64,000 nucleotides of DNA from Alopecurus myosuroides (lineage: Eukaryota > Streptophyta > Magnoliopsida > Poales > Poaceae): positions 242,902,187 to 242,966,186 of the forward strand of contig CM054058.1 of NCBI GenBank assembly GCA_028641055.1, written 5' to 3'. Shown here one piece after another: positions 8,332-19,248 of the stretch. Position 1 is the first letter of the stretch; the number at the start of each line of letters is the position of its first letter. The notes beneath the pieces were generated by a model. That model was not told the origin of the DNA. It searched no databases and saw only the letters and a list, made by a program, of their open reading frames with translations. Made by a program: the position numbers and the translations under genes.

Positions 8332-11300
8332 TGTGACGCCCCGGGATCGGGCACTATGCAGATTTCAGCATTCCCGCCAAAATCCACATAATAACCGATT
8401 CCAGGTTGCCACTTGTGATAACATTACAACAGTTCACGAATAATCCACAACAACAACAGTAAAGTTATATATAAGAGGACTCAAACGAGCCAAGGATACA
8501 ACTGATACAACACAAAGATCCAAAATAACAGCGGAAGAAACAACATAGCGTCCGGCTACGGACAAGATACAAATTGGACTAAGAGTCCTGAAGATAACCG
8601 ATGGCGTCCAATCCCTGCCCAGGCCAAGCCGGAGGGATTCCCAAGCTAACGTCGTCAGACTTCAAACCTGTTGACTGCAATTGAGAATTTGCAGCCACGA
8701 AAAAGGATTCGTGGGTCAGTACGGTTAAGTACTGGCAAGTGGATAAACCATACTCACAAGATACCGGCGTAGCCAGTCATCACAAGATACAAATACTTTG
8801 GGATCAACGGAAAGGAAAGGGATTATTGCAAAGAAGCGGCAGTGGGCTGCACTAACCAGCTACAGAAACACACTACAACTTCCGACTAAAAGAGGGGATA
8901 AGATAGCGTATCGTAACAAACTACCACTACTCACCAAACAATACCCATCCAATGTCACCCCCTACTAAGGAAGCAACCCAAGGATAACTCACACTGTTGG
9001 ATTAATGATGGATCAAGTTATTGTGTCAACAAGACTATTACTAGTCAAGTTATTATCATTAGGTGTAAGTTGTCTGAGTACTTGTTAGCCAGTACTTTCA
9101 CCAAGTAATCCATAACCGCGGAAAACACGGCTTCTCGAGAAGATTTATCCCTGCAGGGTGTGCTCCAGTAACCGTACACACTCAAGCCACCAACTAAAAC
9201 TCAGGTTGGCTTGACACGACCCAAACCGTCTCTACAACCCATCCTAGGAGCCACGGAGCTATAAGGTCCCAGCCACGCAGCCGAATACTCAGCGCAGGTG
9301 TGCAAAACTCCCGCAGGACACAACACCCCGGCACTACAGGCCTCGCCCTATATGCATCATCATCATCATCAGTAACCAAGGGGGGCCAACCCATTATGCA
9401 AAGGAGCAAATGGAACACCCGAACTAAGTGTGGCTCTTCGGACAAGCTGCAGATCAGGTCTAAGTCGAGGGGGGGTCCCATACTACCACCCGGATGCGGT
9501 GAGCACGCTCATCATGGATCAGTAGACAAGACCCTTTTCCTAGTTTCGACACTAGCAGGCTTCAAAACCCTAACCCGGGCCTCCTGCCGGTGCCTTATCA
9601 TCAAATTATTATTACCCAAAACATTAACAGTTTGTTGATTGAATTGAAACCCAACTATCAACTAAACAGGTGATACGACAAAGGATAACAAGACTCGAGC
9701 ACAAACAAACCTAAGCATGCAACTACGACACGAGGGCCAACAGGGTAAACCAAGTAGAGGTACATCCGGAGAACTTGTCGTTGCTCACATCATCTCAACG
9801 TCCTATCCGCGAAGAAGCAAAGAGCTAACAGAAACACCGGATGCAACAATTACTTCTACGGCAAAGATCCAGCATGATCCTATTTTATATGCATGGCATG
9901 GCAAGATGCAACAGGGGAAACAACTTAAGCAATTTAATCGGAACCGGAGTCCGGAGAAATAGGAATTGGTTCAAGTTTTTTAGCTAACCAACAATATTAA
10001 ATGTTGATTAACAGGTTTAAACAAGGTAGAGGTGATCTATCCAATATTAAATGGAATAGGGCATGATTTGAATTTAATACCCCAACACATTCCATATTTA
10101 TTTAATAGGTGAACATGCATAACACAAACTAAGATGCAACATACAAAATGCAAACATGAGCATGGATGGCATGAACAGATTAAGTGCATTTTTCTGGTAT
10201 GAAAACATATTTTATTTGTTGGATTTGGAATTAAAATGAGCAAGTTATCAAATTAGCAATTTTAAATGCATTAATTAAGAAATAGTTGTTTTCAGCAATT
10301 TAATTTATTTAAAACAGAACACCAAGTTGATATTTGCAAAGTTCAGAGGATTTTGATTGGAAAATATATTTTACTTTTCAAATTTGGAGTTAAAATGAAT
10401 TAGTTATGATTCATGCAATTAAATCAATTTAAATTGAGCCGGAAGCCCAACATTTAATTTAGGAGGTTCGAGTTATTTATCTACCCACAAAAATGCAATG
10501 CACCACATGAATGAGATGACATTTTAATTATAGTTGATATGTTATAGAAAATAGGGCATAGGTATAGGGGTTTTAGGGTTTGGGGTGCACACGTGTGGAG
10601 AGGATCGCCGGGGTCAACGCCGGAAACTTCGGGACGTGGAGGAAGTAGTCGACGTCGAGGAAGTAGTGGAAGTAGTCGACGTAGGGGAAGTCGCCGTTCG
10701 TTCTCGTGTAGTCGAGGAAGTAGTTGTTCCGGGGTCGTAGTTGTGGTGGAATCGCAACATCTCTCGAGTCGTCGTGGTAGTTGGCGTAGGTAGAGGAAGT
10801 AGTCGTTCTCGAATCACGCGGTCATCGTCGTCGAAGTAGTCGTAGTAGTCGTTCACGTCATCGGTGGTCGTTGTCGATCTTTTCATCGAGGTCCGAAGAG
10901 GAAGTAGACGTGATCGAGGTCGAGGTACTCGTCGCATCCATGTAGGAGATCATGGCGGCGTCACGGTCATCCACGACACGGGCGCGAAGGCCTCGGCCAC
11001 AACAACTGTAACATGAGCACGAACGGCTGCCCGCAAGGAGTCCCGCCTCTTGTGGTACTTGTGTCGAACACCTATGGTGCGTCCATGACATGAAAGACCG
11101 AGAAGGCGCCGTGAAAAACGAACCGGGGCGGGGAATCCCAAAACGGGCAGCGACAAGGAGGGAGTCGTTGCCAGCAGCAGCTTGGGGAGGTGGCCGCCAG
11201 CAGCAGCAGGTCCTTCTCCTCATCGGCAGCGGAGGGAGGATGCCCCTGCATCTCCCGCTTGGGCCGTCGCCATGGCCTGCTCCCACGGCTGGTGCATCGG

Positions 11301-12015
11301 GATAGAGGGAGAGGCGCTAGGCTGGGGCGGGACGGAGCTCCAGCCGCTGCAGATCGGGGACGTCGAGGGCGCCACGGACGGTGAGGAGCAGGGCGGCCGC
11401 GGCCTTCCTTGGCGGCGGCGCGAGCAACAAGAGGGAGGGGGCGGCGGAGCTTGGGGAGAGGGAGACGAGGTGGGCGAGCTCGGGAGGAGGGAGCAGAGGA
11501 GAAGGGGAGGCGCAGCGAAGGAGGACGAGCGGGGCAGGGAGATCGAGCGGGGCTTGGGGCGAGCGAAGGGGAAGGATGTTCGATGGGAGGAGGACGACGG
11601 GGTCGAGGGGATCGATCGATCCCCTCCCGTCTCGCGTGCGTGTGTTCTGTGGCCTGGGTCGTGTGCGTGTGTAGCGTGTGTTGGGTGCAGGTGTGTGCGT
11701 TGTGTTAGGTGTGTGTGCGTGCATGGTCTAGGTGTGCTAGGGTTTGGTGCGTGAGGTGTTGGGTTAGGATTAGGTGTGGTGTTGGGTGGCCGGCTGGTTG
11801 GCCCAAACACATTTTTTTTTGTTTTTTTTTGTTTTATTACTTATATTCAGAAAAAGAATGACAAGTGAATTAGAGGAATAGATTTTTACCATTTAAAATA
11901 TGTTAACAAATAATTTTATTTGTGCCATGTTAATATGATGCAAAATATGTCATGCGATGCAAAAGAAAAAAAAACAACAAGCATTTTTATTTTTGGGAAA
12001 ACCCCGGGTGTTACA
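8332..12015 (-). repeat. 3' LTR of element D
   Basis: 3684 bp. Compared with the 5' LTR it lacks about 178 bp at position about 9743, where AAAC joins CAAGTAG. The missing part contains the conserved GC splice donor. It contains a (CAT)n run at 9355-9371 and Ser/Thr-coding trinucleotide repeats at 10625-10930 (GAAGTAGTCG type), then a GC-rich block (11160-11620) and a GT-rich tract (11640-11780). Confidence 0.9.
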
Positions 12016-12487
12016 GACGACACCACTAACAAGGGATTGCGCCCTCGCAATCCACCTCTAACCCGGGAGGGAAAAGAAGTTCAACTATCGATTCTTCATG
12101 CTTCCAGTTGATCTCCTCGACACCACTAACAAGGGATTCTTGCTCGGAGTGACGACGATGTTCTTCCACCAGGAATCTTCCGATGATCGAACCTATTAGG
12201 TTAAAGGCTCAGAAAACGTCCACCCACGTAGGATCCTAACACTTTGAAAGATTGAGTACGAGAGTAGACTCCAAAACAAATGAGATAGAAGGAGAAGCAG
12301 AATAGAGATAAGGAGAAAACAAGAATCCTATTGAGATGTTTCCAAAATAGTTTAGCAGAAATAGTTTTGACACTCTAGAAACACGACCGTTAGCGAGGTT
12401 ATCCTACAGGCTTTGCGGACCCGTTGCTTCGATAACCATTCGTATCGAAACAATCTCGGGAATCGGAACCAAGGCTCTGATACCATT
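12016..12487 (-). other. Interior of element D (no coding sequence)
   Basis: 472 bp with no ORF over 63 codons and no gag/pol similarity by eye. It contains a 20-bp direct repeat, GACACCACTAACAAGGGATT, at about 12020 and 12119, around 100 bp apart. A convincing PPT is not seen next to the 3' LTR. The PBS is at its right end. Confidence 0.7.
12473..12485 (-). other. Primer-binding site of element D
   Basis: GGCTCTGATACCA on the plus strand is the reverse complement of TGGTATCAGAGCC. It lies 2 nt from the 5' LTR end on the minus strand, which orients D. Confidence 0.9.
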
Positions 12488-12951
12488 TGTGACGCCCCGG
12501 GATCGGGCACTATGCAGATTTCAGCATTCCCGCCAAAATCCACATAATAACCGATTCCAGGTTGCCACTTGTGATAACATTACAACAGTTCACGAATAAT
12601 CCACAACAACAACAGAAAAGATATATATAAGAGGACTCAAACGAGCCAAGGATACAACTGATACAACACAAAGATCCAAAATAACAGCGGAAGAAACAAC
12701 ATAGCGTCCGGCTACGGACAAGATACAAATTGGACTAAGAGTCCTAAAGATAACCGATGGCGTCCAATCCCTGCCCAGGCCAAGCCGGAGGGATTCCCAA
12801 GCTAACGTCGTCAGACTTCAAACCTGTTGACTGCAATTGGGAATTTGCAGCCACGAAAAAGGATTCGTGGGTCAGTACGGTTAAGTACTGGCAAGTGGAT
12901 AAACCATACTCACAAGATACCGGCGTAGCCAGTCATCACAAGATACAAATA

Positions 12952-15224
12952 TGCGTTGCAACGGGCAAGAAAATTAGTGTATGCGTTGCCGAGGCACAAA
13001 AACTACATTTTCGTTGCTACAGCCGCCGCCCGTCGCTGGGTTACACAAGAGACTAAAAAAATTTATACGACTCTTCCATAAAATTCTTTAAGGCAGTGAG
13101 TTCTCACAAATGGTTCTAAACACATAGCTTTAGTTCTATTGCCTGAACGTTACACTGTTTATAATAAAACTACACTGTTCATTTAACAAAAAAGTAAATC
13201 CAAATTCATGAGTTGCTCAATGTCTTATAAATTTTTAGCTCGGCTCAAGATCAACACGTATAAGTTTTGCAACAGTAGCACATGGCCAGGAAAATATCAT
13301 AAATTCTTACTTTCTTCTCCATGACTCAGATTCACTCTGTGTTCGAACAATCCACCCTTGATTTCTCGTCCATCTGAAATGCTTGACAGAATCATATTGC
13401 ACCAGTCTAGAGCCCAACACTACCATTGACATGTTCAAGAACCTCGTTAGCTTCACAGAAGGGATGACGTATATACAGAACCTGGAAGTATCAGATCCCT
13501 TTTTCTACATGAGGATAGAAAAGTACTCTACATATTTTTCTTACAAATTAACCAACTGTCTTTCTTTTCTAAAATAACAACTCGTAGCTCATATCTGGAA
13601 ATAGAGTATATTGCATAAAATAATTTCGTCCAATTTGGCAAATAAAGCTACATGAATGAAGCAGTAAGAGATGAAATATATAGCTTAAAAAAAGTAAGAG
13701 GAAAGATATTTCTATGCTTTAGGAGGCAAATCTACAAATACATTTCTTCATCTTAGTGTATTTGGAAAGATATTTCTATGCTTTAGGAGGCAAATCTACA
13801 AATACATTTCTTCATCTCAGTGTATTTGGAAAGATATTTCTATGCTTTAGGAGGCAAGTCTCTTCACCCTTTAACCGAATGTAGAAAATAATAAAATGTG
13901 ACCAAAGAAGTTTTGGATCAAGAACAATGCATGAAATAGATAACTAATTGTCTTCTTTGAACCAGACTTCATAAGGTTACACATAGTTGTATTGTAAATT
14001 TCTCGCTCGGTATTATATTAGGGGAACAAATGATGTCGGCGATGGTGTTCTACCCCTATGCTACTGGTTAGTAAACATTTAAAACGTTCCATACATAAAT
14101 CATTGTCCGTGCAAAACAAACTTGAGAGATAGTGGTAGGTCTGTAAGCTTTGCATCACGGTTATGGAATAAATTCAGTCAAAAATCCAGATGTATTCTTA
14201 ATAATAGCTTGAATTCACACGCACTTAGAGTCGGTCGGCTGGAGCACCGTCGTTGCGGTTGTTGAAAGGGGTAGTGGATGTAGGTGTCCTCTATTTTCTC
14301 TACGAAGATAATAGTGAGAAAAAGTGATAATTAGTAATATACACAATCTTTTGTGCACAATGATAGGCCAACTCATGCATACAATAAATAAACTTTAGGC
14401 CATATGTGTCTCTGATACCAAAACTCAATACATGTAAGAACATGAAATTAGAGCGAATAACCTGCTACTTTTGGATCCAAACACCAAATTAGATAATTAG
14501 CATATGTTATTTCATACCTATTATTCATTCATTGCACACCAAATTACGGCTAATAACCTGCTACTTTTGGATCCACACACGAAACAGGAGAGAGCTAGCC
14601 AGCTATGAGAGAGCACGCATGGTCATGGCACCTTGCTTGGAAATTTCTTGGCCAGATCCCACCAAATCCACGGCGAGTGCGTGGCTTGAGCGGTGGGCGT
14701 ACACGGCGTAGAGCATGGTGGCTAGGCGGCACCCCGGGAAATCAATCTGGGAAAAGTAGTACAGAGGGAGGTGGGGTCTCGGGGGTGAGGCACTGATAAC
14801 CGTCGACGGAGAAGATGGGGAGGCAGGGAGTCCGGGACGTTCGGCCGGCGGCAGGCCATCTGGCGATCCAATCTCGCGAAGCCTCCGAAAATTGGATTGG
14901 ACTGCCGCTCTCCACTGGCCGTGATCTGTAAGAAGGGCCGCATACCAGCACCATCAAGACGGTGCCAAGGAGGCGGCGGAGGCCATCATTGTCGCCTGAA
15001 GGTGCTACTGAGGCAGAGGACCATGGGGGCGGAGAGCGCAGGCCAGCGGTCGTGTGCGCCTCTCACGGAAATAACGCCGTTCCTCACGTGCAAATAACGC
15101 TTCAGATTGGGTTAAGCTGAGGTAATGATGGAGTGCGGGTTTACTTCGAAATTTCTGAGGGGCTAAAATGAAAACAACGGGCGACGTACCCGTACGGTCG
15201 TCAGGCAAATTTATATAGTAGAGA
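12952..15224 (-). mobile_element. Helitron-like non-autonomous insert in element D
   Basis: Comparison with the sister LTR at 8791-8800 fixes a 2273-bp insertion without target duplication. On the minus strand it begins TCTCTACTATATAAATTTG, as many grass Helitrons do. At the other end it has a GCCCGTTGCAACGC hairpin-like motif. The usual 3' CTRR end and A|T insertion site are not clear, so an alternative TSD-less element is possible. No RepHel coding is seen. Confidence 0.45.
13701..13858. repeat. 64-bp tandem repeat, 2.5 copies, inside the Helitron-like insert
   Basis: Units start at 13701, 13765 and 13829 with GAAAGATATTTCTATGC. The first two differ at one visible position (CTTAG vs CTCAG). 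Helitrons often gain such short tandem arrays, though this alone is not diagnostic. Confidence 0.85.
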
Positions 15225-18200
15225 CTTTGGGATCAACGGAAAGGAAAGGGATTATTGCAAAGAAGCGGCAGTGGGCTGCACTAACCAGCTACAGAAACAC
15301 ACTACAACTTCCGACTAAAAGAGGGGATAAGATAGCGTATCGTAACAAACTACCACTACTCACCAAACAATACCCATCCAATGTCACCCCCTACTAAGGA
15401 AGCAACCCAAGGATAACTCACACTGTTGGATTAATGATGCATCAAGTTATTGTGTCAATAAGACTATTACTAGTCAAGTTATTATCATTAGGTGTAAGTT
15501 GTCTGAGTACTTGTTAGCCAGTACTTTCACCAAGTAATCCATAACCGCGGAAAACACGGCTTCTCGAGAAGATTTATCCCTGCAGGGTGTGCTCCAGTAC
15601 CCGTACACACTCAAGCCACCAACTAAAACTCAGGTTGGCTTGACACGACCCAAACCGTCTCTACAACCCATCCTAGGAGCCACGGAGCTATAAGGTCCCA
15701 GCCACGCAGCCGAATACTCAGCGCAGGTGTGCAAAACTCCCGCAGGACACAACACCCCGGCACTACAGGCCTCGCCCTATATGCATCATCATCATCATCG
15801 GTAACCAAGGGGGGCCAACCCATTATGCAAAGGAGCAAATGGAACACCCGAACTAAGTGTGGCTCTTCGGACAAGCTGCAGATCAGGTCTAAGTCGAGGG
15901 GGGTCCCATACTACCACCCGGATGCGGTGAGCACGCTCATCATGGATCAGTAGACAAGACCATTTTCCTAGTTTCGACACTAGCAGGCTTCAAAACCCTA
16001 ACCCGGGCCTCCTGCCGGTGCCTTATCATCAAATTATTATTACCCAAAACATTAACAGTTTGTTGATTGAATTGAAACCCAACTATCAACTAAACAGGTG
16101 ATACGACAAAGGATAACAAGACTCGAGCACAAACAAACAGCATGCAACTACGACACGAGGGCCAACAGGGTAAACAAGCAACAGGTAATAGGAAGTGGAA
16201 GGAAAGGCTATATCATGGCTGCAAGGTAAACATATAATAGGATCGAGACACAAGCATCGTATCAACAGGCTAGAATAAGAACAACGGAAAGCATCGGTAA
16301 CAAGTGATGAAAGGCAGCCATTTGGCAGCAAGTGAGTATACTTGCCTGGAATCCAGCAAGTAGAGGTACATCCGGAGAACTTGTCGTTGCTCACATCATC
16401 TCAACGTCCTATCCGCGAAGAAGCAAAGAGCTAACAGAAACACCGGATGCAACAATTACTTCTACGGCAAAGATCCAGCATGATCCTATTTTATATGCAT
16501 GGCATGGCAAGATGCAACAGGGGAAACAACTTAAGCAATTTAATCGGAACCGGAGTCCGGAGAAATAGGAATTGGTTCTAGTTGTTTAGCTAACCAACAA
16601 TATTAAATGTTGATTAACAGGTTTAAACAAGGTAGAGGTGATCTATCCAATATTAAATGGAATAGGGCATGATTTGAATTTAATACCCCAACACATTCCA
16701 TATTTATTTAATAGGTGAACATGCATAACACAAACTAAGATGCAACATACAAAATGCAAACATGAGCATGGATGGCATGAACAGATTAAGTGCATTTTTC
16801 TGGTATGAAAATATATTTTATTTGTTGGATTTGGAATTAAAATGAGCAAGTTATCAAATTAGCAATTTTAAATGCATTAATTAAGAAATAGTTGTTTTCA
16901 GCAATTTAATTTATTTAAAACAGAACACCAAGTTGATATTTGCAAAGTTCAGAGGATTTTGATTGGAAAATATATTTTACTTTTCAAATTTGGAGTTAAA
17001 ATGAATTAGTTATGATTCATGCAATTAAATCAATTTAAATTGAGCCGGAAGCCCAACATTTAATTTAGGAGGTTCGAGTTATTTATCTACCCACAAAAAT
17101 GCAATGCACCACATGAATGAGATGACATTTTAATTATAGTTGATATGTTATAGAAAATAGGGCATAGGTATAGGGGTTTTAGGGTTTGGGGTGCACACGT
17201 GTGGAGAGGATCGCCGGGGTCAACGCCGGAAACTTCGGGACGTGGAGGAAGTAGTCGACGTCGAGGAAGTAGTGGAAGTAGTCGACGTAGGGGAAGTCGC
17301 CGTTCGTTCTCGTGTAGTCGAGGAAGTAGTTGTTCCGGGGTCGTAGTTGTGGTGGAATCGCAACATCTCTCGAGTCGTCGTGGTAGTTGGCGTAGGTAGA
17401 GGAAGTAGTCGTTCTCGAATCACGCGGTCATCGTCGTCGAAGTAGTCGTAGTAGTCGTTCACGTCATCGGTGGTCGTTGTCTATCTTTTCATCGAGGTCC
17501 GAAGAGGAAGTAGACGTGATCGAGGTCGAGGTACTCGTCGCATCCATGTAGGAGATCATGGCAGCGTCATGGTCATCCACGACACGGGCGCGAAGGCCTC
17601 GGCCACAACAACTGTAACATGAGCACGAACGGCTGCCCGCAAGGAGTCTCGCCTCTTGTGGTACTTGTGTCGAACACCTATGGTGCGTCCATGACATGAA
17701 AGACCGAGAAGGCGTCGTGAAAAACGAACCGGGGCGGGGAATCCTAAAACGGGCAGCGGCAAGGAGGGAGTCGTTGCCAGCAACAGCTTGGGGAGGTGGC
17801 CGCCAGCAGCAGCAGGTCCTTCTCCTCATCGGCAGCGGAGGGAGGATGCCCCTGCATCTCCCGCTTGGGCCGTCGCCATGGCCTGCTCCCACGGCTGGTG
17901 CATCGGGATAGAGGGAGAGGCGCTAGGCTGGGGCGGGACGGAGCTCCAGCCGCTGCAGATCGGGGACGTCGAGGGCGCCACGGCCGGTGAGGAGCAGGGC
18001 GGCCGCGGCCTTCCTTGGCGGCGGCGCGAGCAGCAAGAGGGAGGGGGCGGCGGAGCTTGGGGAGAGGGAGACGAGGTGGGCGAGCTCGGGAGGAGGGAGC
18101 AGAGGAGAAGGGGAGGCGCAGCGAAGGAGGACGAGCGGGGCAGGGAGATCGAGCGGGGCTTGGGGCGAGCGAAGGGGAAGGAGGTTCGATGGGAGGAGGA

Positions 18201-18620
18201 CGACGGGGTCGAGGGGATCGATCGATCCCCTCCCGTCTCGCGTGCGTGTCTTCTGTGGCCTGGGTCGTGTGCGTGTGTAGCGTGTGTTGGGTGCAGGTGT
18301 GTGCGTTGTGTTAGGTGTGTGTGCGTGCGTGGTCTAGGTGTGCTAGGGTTTGGTGCGTGAGGTGTTGGGTTAGGATTAGGTGTGGTGTTGGGTGGCCGGC
18401 TGGTTGGCCCAAACACATTTTTTTTGTTTTTTTTTTTGTTTTATTACTTATATTCAGAAAAAGAATGACAAGTGAATTAGAGGAATAGATTTTTACCATT
18501 TAAAATATGTTAGCAAATAATTTTATTTGTGCCATGTTAATATGATGCAAAATATGTCATGCGATGCAAAAGAAAAAAAAAACAAGCATTTTTATTTTGG
18601 GGAAAACCCCGGGTGTTACA

Positions 18621-18625
18621 ATAAC
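18621..18625. repeat. Target-site duplication of element D, right copy (ATAAC)
   Basis: Perfect repeat of 8327-8331. Removing D and this copy restores the extra ORF of element A. Confidence 0.95.
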
Positions 18626-19039
18626 TCCAGGCTGCACACCACCGCTCAGTTTGTGAGACACAGTGACGCAGTTGCCCGCACACTATCTCAGGAGTTGGCT
18701 TCAGTCAGAGAGCAGCTTTACCTTGCTTTGACTCGTCTGGCGACTTACACCACAGACTTTGTTGGAGACGAGCGCTTTGCACGTTTCGATCAGCCAGTTG
18801 GGCGTCGTCTGCCAGATGCTGGAGGTTACGAGCCGATCAAAGGTCCACTCCTTAATCTTGGTGCTGGTTACACTGGGATTCCCCGCTTTGGAGCACAGGG
18901 AGTCGACTCTATGTACTTCACCACGCCTAGAGTCGGTCTCAGACCACGTCAGATCTACGTGGATCGGCGTTCCACCTACTTTCAGGGGCGTACTCCTCAC
19001 CGTACCTCTCGCCGTACTCCTCGCCGACGTCCTGCGTGA
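18626..19039 (+). pseudogene. Extra ORF upstream of gag in element A, 3' part
   Basis: It continues the frame of 7930-8331 after excision of D and one ATAAC duplication. This segment begins with Leu/Ala-rich helices (a probable coiled coil around Ser-Gln-Glu-Leu-Ala-Ser-Val-Arg-Glu), then an acidic/aromatic stretch, and ends in a strongly basic Arg/Thr/Pro tail before TGA 19037-19039. A basic tail fits nucleic-acid binding. It ends 209 bp before the gag start. Confidence 0.6.
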
Positions 19040-19248
19040 TGAGAATGGGAGTACCGATGTATCCATTCTTAGCTATGTTTAGTTATCCTTTGGTATTCGA
19101 ACCATTTATGGTGTGTTGGATATTCTGATGTACTTGAACATGTGATGGTGTACCTTTTGGTTATCTATTCTTGCGTTAGAGTAATCTCTCTTTCGGTTGC
19201 CAAGTCTATCCTTTTCTATTGTTGTGCTAAAATGCATTTCCATTCAGG
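19040..19248 (+). other. Spacer between extra ORF and gag in element A
   Basis: 209 bp without an ORF. It ends in a pyrimidine-rich stretch and TTCAG 19245-19249 overlapping ATG 19249, which could act as a splice acceptor for gag-pol mRNA. No other signal is seen. Confidence 0.4.

Larger units (their letters stand above)
8332..18620 (-). mobile_element. Element D: non-coding LTR element with giant LTRs and a 472-bp interior, minus strand
   Basis: 10,289 bp. LTRs at 8332-12015 and 12488-18620 begin (minus) TGTAACACCCGGGG and end GGGGCGTCACA. The 13-bp initiator-Met PBS sits on the minus strand at 12473-12485, so 12488-18620 is the 5' LTR. The interior (12016-12487) has no gag or pol trace. 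The structure is that of a non-autonomous LARD-like element, but with the size relation reversed: the LTRs are seven to eight times longer than the interior. The LTR 3' half shares blocks with A, B and C, so a related chromovirus is the likely helper. Confidence 0.88.
12488..18620 (-). repeat. 5' LTR of element D, interrupted by a 2.27-kb insert
   Basis: Collinear with 8332-12015 except for the insert at 12952-15224 and the extra 178 bp near 16170-16347. Without the insert it is about 3.86 kb. It retains the conserved exon remnant with GC donor (minus, around 16340-16410), the acceptor TTGCCAG near 12890 and the palindromic block at 15560. Confidence 0.88.

Noticed and set aside
9355..9371. 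(CAT)n run as a functional repeat
   Set aside because: Only five to six units, present in both D LTRs as ordinary microsatellite.
10593..11810. Long overlapping ORFs on both strands in the D LTR (Ser/Thr-rich and Arg/Gly/Pro-rich), repeated at 17199-18416
   Set aside because: They come from trinucleotide repeats and GC-rich low-complexity LTR sequence, occur in several frames at once, and match no domain.
13383..13577. 64-codon ORF in the Helitron-like insert as a captured gene fragment
   Set aside because: No intron/exon signals or domain, and AT-rich context. Not enough support.
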